This document shows, in pieces, positions 9,857 through 16,839 of a stretch of 64,000 nt of DNA. Each line of letters starts with the position of its first letter. Positions within the stretch are counted from its first letter, which is position 1. Source of the stretch: Chitinophagales bacterium (GTDB taxonomy: Bacteria; Bacteroidota; Bacteroidia; Chitinophagales; Chitinophagaceae); contig JAFLBN010000005.1 in NCBI GenBank assembly GCA_017303395.1, positions 62,001 to 126,000 on the forward strand. The letters run 5' to 3'. The translations under genes and the position numbers were made by a program. The notes under the pieces were generated by a model that was given only the letters and a program-made list of their open reading frames with translations, was not told the origin of the DNA and made no database searches.

Positions 9857-10612
9857 ATGAAAAAAGTATTTATAGGTATACTTATACTGGCAACAGCTTG
9901 TACCAATAATAATCAAGAAAAAAACACACCGAATACAGACAACGAAAAAAGTATTATTCTATGTCGCGATTCAGTATTTTCTCATAGCACTTCAAAAGGA
10001 AAAGTGAAACACCTCAGAGTAGAAATAATAGCTTATAATAGAACTAATAATTCATGGGGGCCTTTAGATGGTTGGGGCGACAAACCATTCAAAACCTCAG
10101 ATCAATTTTACCACAACAACGGCCTGATAGATAGCGTATATGAATGGGAACTTTTATCCCCATATGAATCAAAATCAAAATCTAAAACACTGAAATACAG
10201 ATATTTTGGAGACACCATGAGTGTTTCTGTAACCATTGCTCCCGATGGATCTCTTATAGACACCACTAAAATAATTAATAACAACACAGTTCTGCAGGTA
10301 TCATACCTTGTAAATACAAAAAGAGATACTATGCTCACAGACAAGCTGATAACCATTTATAAAAACTGTAAAATGCATAGCATAATCAGAGAATTTTACA
10401 AAATGATGGATGGCACACCAACTCTTTCTTATAAAGACACCCTAAACAAAGAACAGATAGAAAAACTATTTGCAAGAGAAAAAGAAAATAATGAAATAAA
10501 TACATCTTATGACGACAAAGGCAATATTTTACAGTCTTACACATTATCAGGTTACGAAAATGGTGATTCAACCAAAATCATAAATAATTATTTATACCAC
10601 TATTATAATTAA
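9857..10612 (+). CDS. Lipoprotein of unknown function, cassette gene 1
   Basis: The start is set at ATG 9857, because MKKVFIGILILATAC is a signal peptide with a lipobox ending at Cys; an upstream in-frame ATG would add 44 non-conserved residues. The mature 251-aa precursor is beta-rich and ends in a YDDKGNxLxSYTLxGYE motif also found at the end of the next gene, so the two are distant paralogues. It runs opposite to the tail operon, between the chaperone pair and the tape measure, and is AT-rich. A promoter-like TTGACA and TACATTTA lie at about 9799-9838. Possibly a moron (cargo) gene. Confidence 0.65.
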   Translation: MKKVFIGILILATACTNNNQEKNTPNTDNEKSIILCRDSVFSHSTSKGKVKHLRVEIIAYNRTNNSWGPLDGWGDKPFKTSDQFYHNNGLIDSVYEWELLSPYESKSKSKTLKYRYFGDTMSVSVTIAPDGSLIDTTKIINNNTVLQVSYLVNTKRDTMLTDKLITIYKNCKMHSIIREFYKMMDGTPTLSYKDTLNKEQIEKLFAREKENNEINTSYDDKGNILQSYTLSGYENGDSTKIINNYLYHYYN

Positions 10613-10632
10613 TTCACAAATACATAGTACGA

Positions 10633-11370
10633 TTGAAAAATTTTTTCTGTATCACATTGTTGTTAACTGCCACTTATTGCCCGAAAATAGCAATGGCACA
10701 ACCTGGTTTATATACCCATGCGACAGAACTTGGCATCGCAGGTAGCCCCAAAACTATCATTACCCAATCTTATGAGGCTCGGGTTGGCAAAGACAACAAG
10801 TACGAAAAAGCTGCACGGTATCCGTATGGCAAAGAGATAACCCGTTTCATGCCAAATGGCAACATTGCAAATAGCATCAGCTATTGGTTCGATAATATAC
10901 ACGCACCATATACAGACACGGTTGAAATGACAAGAACTGAGTACACTTACAATGGCAATAAGTGTACGGGGCTTATCATATATTCTAACGATGTGAAATA
11001 CCTGAAAAGTAAACGAACCTGGCAAAACAACTTGCAATATACCGACAGCACCTATGTATATACTTCCCGCGCAGACTCAACAGGCAAGCTGATAGGCATT
11101 ACAGAAACAACACTAAACAATACCTTCTACCCGGTTACAACCAAACGCACTGAGTTTTACAAAGTAATGCGCAGCTACGGCGAAGGAAGCAGCGCTAATG
11201 TAAACCTGCGCGAAAATCAACCACCGATAGTCATTACCGATACGGTAAAAGAAACAGCAGTATATACTACCAAAGACGACAAAGGCAACAAGCTGACAAG
11301 CATCTACGAAACTGGTTTTTCTGCCTACAAAGAATATATGATGGAAGAATATAGCTACGAATATTACTAA
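10633..11370 (+). CDS. Secreted protein of unknown function, cassette gene 2
   Basis: A TTG start gives a normal signal peptide (KNFFCITLLLTATYC then AMAQ), which supports this uncommon start. The 245-aa precursor is tyrosine-rich beta-structure resembling tandem text-like repeats, with the C-terminal KDDKGNKLTSIYETG related to cassette gene 1, 20 bp upstream. The stop codon overlaps that of the convergent chaperone frame by two bases. The location inside a phage tail operon but in reverse suggests an inserted cargo pair. No function can be assigned. Confidence 0.6.
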   Translation: MKNFFCITLLLTATYCPKIAMAQPGLYTHATELGIAGSPKTIITQSYEARVGKDNKYEKAARYPYGKEITRFMPNGNIANSISYWFDNIHAPYTDTVEMTRTEYTYNGNKCTGLIIYSNDVKYLKSKRTWQNNLQYTDSTYVYTSRADSTGKLIGITETTLNNTFYPVTTKRTEFYKVMRSYGEGSSANVNLRENQPPIVITDTVKETAVYTTKDDKGNKLTSIYETGFSAYKEYMMEEYSYEYY

Positions 11371-12118
11371 GCGCTCTTCTTTATATCCTGCATTTGCTCA
11401 TTATGCCATTTAGCATAATGAGCTTTTTGTTTTATACGATAATAGAACATAAACACACTGGTATCCATCATGTGCTCCGCAGCCTGCAGGTCTCCATCGC
11501 AATACTTCATGGCAATATCCCAGAAGCCATCATACCATTCGTCAACCTGTGCATCTATGCTGCGGATTGTGGCATCAGGCCGTTGAGCAACTCCCTTCTT
11601 TGATTGAAATAATTCGTATCGGTCAAAATATCCAACTGTTCGCTCCATGCCGGTGTGTACGGTATTCCTATGCTCAAAAAAAAAGCATACAGAGAAGGGT
11701 CAGGCGCTATGCCTTGCGTAGCGTCACCTTTTGCCAGAGCTACTTTCTTATTGGTCCAGAAGTCTTCTGTAATATCAGGATTTTCACCTTCTACAAAAGT
11801 ATAGATGGCACCCATGCGCAGCGCACAATCTTCATCTACAGGATAGCGAAGGCGATATTTGATGTTATTGGCTAGTGTGGCAATATCAGAGCGCAGTGTC
11901 TTCAGACTTTTTTCGTCATTGCATATCTCCAGCATCTTATCCATCATAGCACCGAGCAACTCTTTTGTGGCACCACCAGCAGCATATATATTTTGTGCGC
12001 CTGCGGCTACGTAACGACTCATATGGTAGCCATTAGCTACATCTTGTGGCATGTAAAAACGGAGATTGTGAACGATGGAATGGAATACTTCTTTGTACTG
12101 AGGGTTTTCAGAGAACAT
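11367..12118 (-). CDS. Predicted frameshifted tail assembly chaperone GT (about 250 aa)
   Basis: If the ribosome slips back one base on the T run (11676-11684), translation leaves the 187-aa frame after residue 147 and enters the -1 frame. That frame is open from the slip site to a TAG at 11369-11367 and adds 103 residues, including VDEWYDGFWDIAMKYC. It has no stop between the slip site and its first internal ATG (11648), so it need not start on its own. This is the geometry of lambda G/GT. An independent 93-aa gene from ATG 11648, or a homopolymer sequencing error, are the alternatives. Confidence 0.6.
11555..12118 (-). CDS. Tail assembly chaperone, G-like product, 187 aa
   Basis: Tail assembly chaperones bind the tape measure during tail building and are usually made as a short product (G) and a frameshifted longer one (GT). 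This soluble helical protein has a consensus promoter of its own and ends inside an overlap with another open frame. Codons 145-148 read GCT TTT TTT TTG, a classic slippery run. I recognise no sequence family; the call rests on position before the tape measure and on the frameshift architecture. Confidence 0.6.
   Translation of the reverse strand: MFSENPQYKEVFHSIVHNLRFYMPQDVANGYHMSRYVAAGAQNIYAAGGATKELLGAMMDKMLEICNDEKSLKTLRSDIATLANNIKYRLRYPVDEDCALRMGAIYTFVEGENPDITEDFWTNKKVALAKGDATQGIAPDPSLYAFFLSIGIPYTPAWSEQLDILTDTNYFNQRRELLNGLMPQSAA
11676..11684 (-). other. Slippery T9 run for programmed -1 frameshifting
   Basis: On the minus strand the run reads in frame as GCT TTT TTT TTG, which contains the heptamer T TTT TTT with both P- and A-site codons able to re-pair after a -1 slip. 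It lies exactly where the 187-aa frame and the downstream frame overlap, and the shift needed is -1. Confidence 0.6.
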
Positions 12119-12143
12119 GATAATCAGGGTAGTTTAGTGACCA

Positions 12144-12174
12144 CAAAATTACACAATATAACCAAAATAACAAA
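12144..12174 (-). promoter_or_regulatory. Consensus promoter for the tail chaperone pair
   Basis: TTTG at 12174-12171 and TAATTTTG at 12151-12144 on the minus strand, with exactly 19 bp between: a perfect match to the Bacteroidota vegetative promoter. The start would be near 12138, about 20 nt before the ATG at 12118. Confidence 0.75.
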
Positions 12175-12179
12175 CTAAA

Positions 12180-12599
12180 TTATTTTCGTTGACTGTTCAT
12201 TTGCTGAGACCTTAGCTCTCTTTCCATACGCACGGCATCGTTCACCTCTTCAGATGTTGCACTCACCATAACCATACGCAACCCTTCTTCTGTACGCACA
12301 TAAGCAGGGTGCCTGCGTCTGCGTAGTATTATTTTATGTAGCAACTCTCTTTTTTCGCTAAGCGATACAGGTTCCATTTCAGCCTTCAGTGTACCGGACA
12401 CCAACCCTTTGTAGAAATACAGTATTCCTGCATCTATCCTGTGCCTTATTTCGGGGTTTTCCATCATGTACTCTATTGCTGCTGGAATAAATTCGGGCAC
12501 CATACGGGGAAAAGCAGCCCTAATTGCACGCTCTTTATTACCGTGCACTATCATCTCTCTTACAAATATGTCTTCCGTAGAAGAAGGTAGATTATTCAT
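12180..12599 (-). CDS. Terminase small subunit-like protein, 139 aa
   Basis: The small terminase recognises phage DNA and loads the large subunit. The N-terminal part (FVREMIVHGNKERAIRAAFP, then NPEIRHRIDAGI) has the pattern of small-terminase N-terminal domains, in which a helix-turn-helix over an A-A-I-R-A-like segment is followed by N-P-x-V/I-x-x-x-I. The C-terminal half is basic and helical (residues about 80-139). It opens the minus-strand phage operon with its own promoter, but its partner is 5 kb away on the other strand. It could instead be another small helical packaging factor. Confidence 0.45.
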   Translation of the reverse strand: MNNLPSSTEDIFVREMIVHGNKERAIRAAFPRMVPEFIPAAIEYMMENPEIRHRIDAGILYFYKGLVSGTLKAEMEPVSLSEKRELLHKIILRRRRHPAYVRTEEGLRMVMVSATSEEVNDAVRMERELRSQQMNSQRK

Positions 12600-12620
12600 C
12601 GATTGCTACGCTGAACATAG

Positions 12621-12652
12621 CAAATATACACATTAAAGACCCATAAAAGCAA
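12621..12652 (-). promoter_or_regulatory. Promoter of the minus-strand phage operon
   Basis: Minus strand: TTG (12652-12650), 21 bp, then a perfect TATATTTG (12628-12621), 22 bp before the ATG at 12599. It separates the phage operon from the upstream J-domain gene. Confidence 0.65.
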
Positions 12653-12701
12653 GTCGTAATATAAAGCAACAAAAAATTAATAATCCGAAGGGGCAACAGG
12701 G

Positions 12702-13349
12702 CTAATAGAGCACCATCAACAGACACAGCAGCAAGGCCACAACTATTATCAGAAGCGGCATGTATTTCTCCCACAAAGCCATCAGGTGGCTACGTTGTGT
12801 TTGCTTGTATATGGCCGTCAGCAGGATGTTATCTGCCGGCACCAGCAAGGCTACCCTATCGGCTATGGGCTGCAGGTATTGGTATTTCAGATGCCGGGTA
12901 CTGTTAAGTATGGCTTGCACTATAGCCTGATTATCATTGGTGTCCTTTTTAAGCATGGCCATATGCCCGTCTTCCAGCAGCAGCATTATATAATCGTACA
13001 AAGCACTGTGGCTCATGCGGTAGGTATCTACGGTAGCCATGTGCTTTTGCAGTTTCAAAGCCTCTGCCAATATCCATGCGGAAGATATAATGACTTGTTC
13101 TTTGGCCCTGTTGGCCATACCATTCAGCCAGCGCTCTTCATCATACTTACGGCGCTTATGCTCATGGCTTAGTACACCATACGCCTCTTGTATCTCCAGA
13201 AAATGATTATGAGCAAAAACATCGTCAGGGTTTGTGTCAGGATGATATTTGAATGCCAACGCACGATATGCCTTCTTCACCTCTTCCAAAGTAGCAGAGG
13301 GCAATAGCTCCAGTGTTTTATAATAATCTTTCAATACCGTGGCAGGCAT
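12702..13349 (-). CDS. Membrane-anchored J-domain protein, 215 aa
   Basis: J domains stimulate the ATPase of DnaK-type Hsp70s. Residues 7-75 form the J domain, with the invariant HPD at 36-38 (KYHPDTNPD) and the helix IV pattern KRRKYDEERW. The middle is a helical region without the Gly/Phe or zinc-finger parts of DnaJ. The last 20 residues are a single membrane helix (PLLIIVVALLLCLLMVLY), so the J domain would face the cytoplasm from a tail anchor. It lies just upstream of the phage operon but has no visible functional link to it. Confidence 0.85.
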   Translation of the reverse strand: MPATVLKDYYKTLELLPSATLEEVKKAYRALAFKYHPDTNPDDVFAHNHFLEIQEAYGVLSHEHKRRKYDEERWLNGMANRAKEQVIISSAWILAEALKLQKHMATVDTYRMSHSALYDYIMLLLEDGHMAMLKKDTNDNQAIVQAILNSTRHLKYQYLQPIADRVALLVPADNILLTAIYKQTQRSHLMALWEKYMPLLIIVVALLLCLLMVLY

Positions 13350-13468
13350 GTGGCAAATGTAGGGTGTAATATGCTTATTCGGAAACCATCAGTGTATTGT
13401 CATTTTTGAATACAATAAAATGAAATAACTATTAACAAATTTATCTTTATAATACCAAACCGATATTT

Positions 13469-14944
13469 ATGAAAAAACTACTTACCCTACTAGCTATTTT
13501 CATTTCTGCAAGCTCAATAGCACAAAACACATTTCAGACATTCGATATTGTACCTGGCCAACAAGGATCTTCACCTTTATGTCTCACACCGTTTAACGGA
13601 CGGCTATATTTTTATGCTACGGACGAAAATTATAACCAACAAATATGGAGTACTGATGGCAACAGTGCCCCTGTAAAGACAATGGCACTTGGTAAAACCA
13701 GCGGTTCTGCAAGACATATATACACTAACCCCAAAAGATGCATGGCCGTAATTGGCAATAAACTTTATTTTGCCGGGCGCGACGCTAAAGACACCGTCAA
13801 TATATACTATACAGACGGCACAAATACATCAGGTATTAAATTAAATGCAACCTTCCCTAATCCACACCTGTTCACTATTTTTAAAAATCAATTGTATTTC
13901 GCTTACATATCAGCAACTGGCAGTGGTTGGGAAATATATCGCTTAAACCCTACTGACAATAACATAACAAGAGTAACAGGACTATCTCAAACAAACAACG
14001 TACGATTTAACGATATCGTCGAGTTGAATGGGAAACTGATGATAAGTGGATATGACAATAACGCATACAATTATAAGCTATGGGAATACAATCCTACAAC
14101 CAATACTACTGTTGTAATAGATTCTACTTTTTCAGGCAGTTTTTGGACTACAAGTAACACTCTGGCAAAGCTTGTTGTAGAAAACAACACATTATACTAC
14201 AGACTCGATCAGTACTTCAAATTATACACAGGCTCAGGTAATCCTCTAATGATTACACGTATGGATGTTACGCCCGAAGATGGAGCGTTTACGGTAGACA
14301 AGGGCACTATATTCTATACAGGCACAGCTGCTATTACCGGCAATAAAAGCCTCGCATGGAAAAACACGATAAACCAACTAAACAAACAATTAAAAGACAT
14401 TAACGGCAGTAATATAGATGGCATAAAGATGTTCGGCAAGTATTTGGCAAGCACTGTATTTATCACAAACGACATTTACCTTTACAACAACACCAACATC
14501 TGGTTGCTGAATGGCACAGATACCCCATTAAGTCTGGCAAACAGCGCAGATATGAGCGTAAACACAACAGAGTTAGTAGAGTTTAATGGCAGTTTATATT
14601 TTATATCGAGTGATGCGCAAAACGGCGTAGAGCTGACAAGGTATACTAATACATCGCTCAACACAGAAAACCTAACCAATACTACAAAAGCTTCTTTTGC
14701 ATATCCCAATCCTGCCAAAGACTATATAAATCTGGATTTTAACACAAAAGAGCCACAGGAAATTACTATATCAATAACAGATATGTCTGGACGTATTGTT
14801 TACACCATGCCAGCAGCTACTTACCATGCACCAAAACACACCATTCAAATCCCGATACAAAGTTTATCATCAGGGATATACAACTACGCCATCAACAATG
14901 GCAATGCAGTGCTGATGGCGAGTGGTCAATTTGTAAAAGAATAA
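13469..14944 (+). CDS. T9SS-secreted protein with degenerate ELW-DGT type repeats, 491 aa
   Basis: Signal peptide MKKLLTLLAIFISASSIAQ. The body has repeats of about 45-50 residues of the type LYFxxxDxNxxxxIWSTDGNS, a weak version of the ELWxSDGTxxGT repeats seen strongly in the three genes at 38.7-43.8 kb. The last 85 residues are a type A T9SS sorting domain (AYPNPAKDYINLDF, then LSSGIYNYAI), so the protein should cross the outer membrane through T9SS and be attached or released. It is host-type and sits within the dispersed phage region. Confidence 0.75.
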   Translation: MKKLLTLLAIFISASSIAQNTFQTFDIVPGQQGSSPLCLTPFNGRLYFYATDENYNQQIWSTDGNSAPVKTMALGKTSGSARHIYTNPKRCMAVIGNKLYFAGRDAKDTVNIYYTDGTNTSGIKLNATFPNPHLFTIFKNQLYFAYISATGSGWEIYRLNPTDNNITRVTGLSQTNNVRFNDIVELNGKLMISGYDNNAYNYKLWEYNPTTNTTVVIDSTFSGSFWTTSNTLAKLVVENNTLYYRLDQYFKLYTGSGNPLMITRMDVTPEDGAFTVDKGTIFYTGTAAITGNKSLAWKNTINQLNKQLKDINGSNIDGIKMFGKYLASTVFITNDIYLYNNTNIWLLNGTDTPLSLANSADMSVNTTELVEFNGSLYFISSDAQNGVELTRYTNTSLNTENLTNTTKASFAYPNPAKDYINLDFNTKEPQEITISITDMSGRIVYTMPAATYHAPKHTIQIPIQSLSSGIYNYAINNGNAVLMASGQFVKE

Positions 14945-14947
14945 TAT

Positions 14948-15229
14948 TTAATTACTGAACGAAAGATATCTCACATTGTTTTCTATCAACCATTGGCGAA
15001 ATTTTTCTTCGTCTTTAGGTTCATGATGTACTATCTGACCATTCTTTAATGAGATGATGAATGTGCCGAATGTTACAGCAAATGCACTCAGATCTTCTGC
15101 TTTGTACGGGAAATTAGTGTTAGGCATAGATGATGTTTTGTATTGTTTGGTAAAAGGCGATGCGAAGCTAAATAAAACACCTGCAATTATCCATTGACCA
15201 CAATCAATTTCTGCATCACTATATGGCAT
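14948..15229 (-). CDS. Small conserved-type protein of unknown function
   Basis: The frame runs from ATG 15229 (93 aa). An internal ATG at 15127 gives a 59-aa protein beginning MPNTNFPYKAEDLSAFAV that looks more protein-like, so the start is uncertain. The C-terminal part (GTFIISLKNGQIVHHEPKD, then FRQWLIENN) is a compact alpha/beta fold with no known motif. It is convergent with the T9SS gene (3-bp gap) and divergent from repeat array A. Confidence 0.5.
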   Translation of the reverse strand: MPYSDAEIDCGQWIIAGVLFSFASPFTKQYKTSSMPNTNFPYKAEDLSAFAVTFGTFIISLKNGQIVHHEPKDEEKFRQWLIENNVRYLSFSN

Positions 15230-15237
15230 TTTAATTT

Positions 15238-15321
15238 GTTAATCGCTCGTTAACCGATTGCAAATCCCGTGTTAACCACGGGTAAATATTTCGCATAAGC
15301 TATTGTTACAGACCATCTTTG
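15238..15321 (+). promoter_or_regulatory. 11-bp-phased direct-repeat array A with orphan promoter
   Basis: Boxes GTTAAT (15238), GTTAAC (15249), GCAAAT (15260), GTTAAC (15271), GTAAAT (15282) and a weak GCATAA (15293) start exactly 11 bp apart. A -7-like CATCTTTG follows at 15314-15321, 32 bp after the GTAAAT box. The layout matches arrays B and C, which drive secreted-protein genes. Here no gene follows; the transcript would read the hairpin array. Confidence 0.7.
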
Positions 15322-15383
15322 TATCATCAAACAGACAAACAAAACAAACCACACTACAAACCATATTCAAACCGAAAACAAAA

Positions 15384-15764
15384 GACCGGCTCCGTAAAGC
15401 AGGCAAACATAAAAGACCAACTCCGTAAGGCTGGCAAAAAAAGAAACAAAAGACCGGCTCCGTAAAGCAGGCAAACATAAAAGACCAACTCCGTAAGGCT
15501 GGCAAAAAAAGAAACAAAAGACCGGCTCCGTAAAGCAGGTACATACAAAAGACCAACCCCGTAAGGTTGGCAAACAAAAAAAGACCCGCCCCGTAAGGCA
15601 GGCAGCAACAAGAAAGGACATGGGCGGTACCGTAATACCACCATTTTAGCCGAGGATACAGCGCAGCCCCTGTAGGGTTGTGAAAAGAAGAGAAAACTCC
15701 CAAAGCATTGAAAACAGCCCTGTAAGGCTGAGAATGAATAAAAGCAACCCCGTAAGGTTGCTTT
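15384..15764 (+). repeat. Array of about 11 hairpins with a near-constant CCGTAA loop and varying stems
   Basis: Units near 15386, 15418, 15454, 15486, 15522, 15553, 15585, 15622, 15664, 15714 and 15741. Examples are CCAACC-CCGTAA-GGTTGG, CAGCC-CTGTAA-GGCTG and AAAGCAACC-CCGTAA-GGTTGCTTT. Stems differ but pair within each unit; several show one mismatch or a G-T pair. The first four units form two identical 68-bp direct repeats (15384-15451, 15452-15519). Minus-strand open frames here are by-products of the repeats. Confidence 0.8.
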
Positions 15765-15768
15765 TATT
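15741..15768 (+). terminator. Terminator-like last hairpin of the array
   Basis: Nine perfect pairs (AAAGCAACC with GGTTGCTTT) around CCGTAA, followed by TATTTA. Confidence 0.5.
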
Positions 15769-15918
15769 TAACTAAAACAGACAAACACCAACAATATGCT
15801 GACTAGCTTTATTATCATATCATTTATCAGGAAGATAAAACAACTGATGCCGCCTGAACAACACAGCCGCAGGCACAGTTTATATCCGTAAACACACTTC
15901 TGCCATGCACCAACATTA

Positions 15919-15943
15919 CCACAGCAACTGCTGTGGTTTTTTT
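15919..15943 (+). terminator. Rho-independent terminator
   Basis: CCACAGC, loop AACT, GCTGTGG, then seven T. It ends any transcript from array A before array B. The bases between 15770 and 15919 hold only a doubtful 31-codon frame. Confidence 0.75.
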
Positions 15944-15988
15944 ATTTTCCATACTACTGCTGACAATCAAACAATTACGCTATAGTTA

Positions 15989-16072
15989 GTTAATACATCG
16001 TTAACCGGATGTAAAACGGGCGTTAACCCGCCCTGTTTTTAGTGTTAACCACTAATTGTAGTGATATTTTTG
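15989..16072 (+). promoter_or_regulatory. 11-bp-phased direct-repeat array B and promoter
   Basis: Boxes GTTAAT (15989), GTTAAC (16000), GTAAAA (16011), GTTAAC (16022) and, two turns on, GTTAAC (16044): spacings 11, 11, 11 and 22. A perfect -7 TATTTTTG follows at 16065-16072. No good -33 TTTG exists; the last GTTAAC occupies that position, so the promoter probably needs an activator bound to the array. Several boxes are centres of inverted repeats (TTAGTG-TTAAC-CACTAA). Confidence 0.7.
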
Positions 16073-16107
16073 TATCACAAGCCAAAACAAACAACGAACT
16101 AAAACAA

Positions 16108-16656
16108 ATGAAAAAGATAACCGCCATATTCATAACACTCATCTGCAGCGCTACTGCATTTGCACAAAACGCCGGTAGTTCAGCTTCGCAAACAACCAAC
16201 CTACAGCTAACCAATGCTATAGAAATTAGCTTTGTAGCTACAGGAAACAATACAGGGTCTGTGGTAAACCTGGCATTTAATACCGTAAACGATTATGCGA
16301 ATGGCGTACAAAGCGGCGATTATCAGATACGTATAAGAAGCAACAGGAAATTTGACGTAGAAATGGAAGCATCTGATGACTATTTCGATTATACAGGGAC
16401 AACCTCTCCTGCCCCGCAGATGCGTGTAAAAGACGTACTGGACATGATGATATCATCAAACAACACAGGTGGTCAGATAAATGGCGGCTACCATCAATTC
16501 AAACACATAGAAGGCGATAACGACAAGCGTATCCTTAACGATTGTGATAACGGCGCCAACCAAACCTTTTCTGTAAAATACCGCGCAACACCCGGCTTTA
16601 GCTATCCCGCAGGCACATATACAACAACTATTACATATACAGCAACGCAAGACTAA
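16108..16656 (+). CDS. Secreted beta-sandwich protein, paralogue 1 (WxL/DUF4402-like)
   Basis: The start is ATG 16108, which gives the signal peptide MKKITAIFITLICSATAFAQ; the upstream in-frame ATG is inside array B's promoter region. The mature protein is Asn/Thr-rich beta-structure: an N-terminal LQLTNAIEISF strand, and a C-terminal FSYPAGTYTTTITYTATQ, the ending typical of WxL/DUF4402-like and coat-type sandwich domains. The 182-aa precursor is clearly paralogous to the next gene (shared NGANQTF-V-YxATPG). It is probably exported to the periplasm or surface; the role is unknown. It is regulated by array B. Confidence 0.7.
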   Translation: MKKITAIFITLICSATAFAQNAGSSASQTTNLQLTNAIEISFVATGNNTGSVVNLAFNTVNDYANGVQSGDYQIRIRSNRKFDVEMEASDDYFDYTGTTSPAPQMRVKDVLDMMISSNNTGGQINGGYHQFKHIEGDNDKRILNDCDNGANQTFSVKYRATPGFSYPAGTYTTTITYTATQD

Positions 16657-16691
16657 GATTTTCATATAGCACTAATTAATGGGTAAACAAG

Positions 16692-16716
16692 GAGCGCTTT
16701 CGTTGCGCTCTTTTTT
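16692..16716 (+). terminator. Terminator after paralogue 1
   Basis: GAGCGC, loop TTTCGTT, GCGCTC, then six T. A near-identical hairpin follows paralogue 2, so the whole transcription unit was duplicated. Confidence 0.8.
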
Positions 16717-16734
16717 GTTTTTTTATCGTATTTT

Positions 16735-16819
16735 GTTAATGGCTCGTTAATGACTTGTAAACTGGTTGTTAACGACTGGTAAATAATTTGCTAATGGCCG
16801 GTATATGAATGCATATTTG
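16735..16819 (+). promoter_or_regulatory. 11-bp-phased direct-repeat array C and promoter
   Basis: Boxes GTTAAT (16735), GTTAAT (16746), GTAAAC (16757), GTTAAC (16768), GTAAAT (16779), GCTAAT (16790) and a weak GTATAT (16801) start exactly 11 bp apart. The -7-like CATATTTG is at 16812-16819, 33 bp after GTAAAT, matching array A to within one base. The ATG of paralogue 2 is 20 bp further on. Confidence 0.7.
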
Positions 16820-16839
16820 TAGCACCAACACCACATTAC

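Larger units (their letters stand above)
15326..15770 (+). ncRNA. Candidate non-coding transcript carrying the hairpin array
   Basis: Predicted from array A's promoter (start near 15328) to the hairpin-plus-T-run at 15741-15768, or the stronger terminator at 15919-15943. The leader (about 15328-15383) is A/C-rich, like the leader of the gene behind array B. No plus-strand open frame of useful size lies in it. It would be a chain of small hairpins separated by A-rich linkers. Expression is inferred only. Confidence 0.3.

Noticed and set aside
11367-11648. Independent 93-aa gene
   Set aside because: The frame is open well upstream of its ATG, exactly to the slip site, so a frameshift product is the better explanation.
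15272-15703. Overlapping minus-strand frames of 84-143 codons
   Set aside because: They arise from the hairpin repeats (repeated PYGVGLL/ALRSRSF-like units) and change frame between units; no start signal or promoter.
15384-15764. CRISPR-like array
   Set aside because: Units vary in stem sequence and spacing, spacers are short A-rich linkers, and no cas gene is present.
15796-15891. 31-codon plus-strand frame (MLTSFIIISFIRKIK start)
   Set aside because: It could follow array A's transcript, but it lies after a terminator-like hairpin and has no clear helix or conservation evidence.
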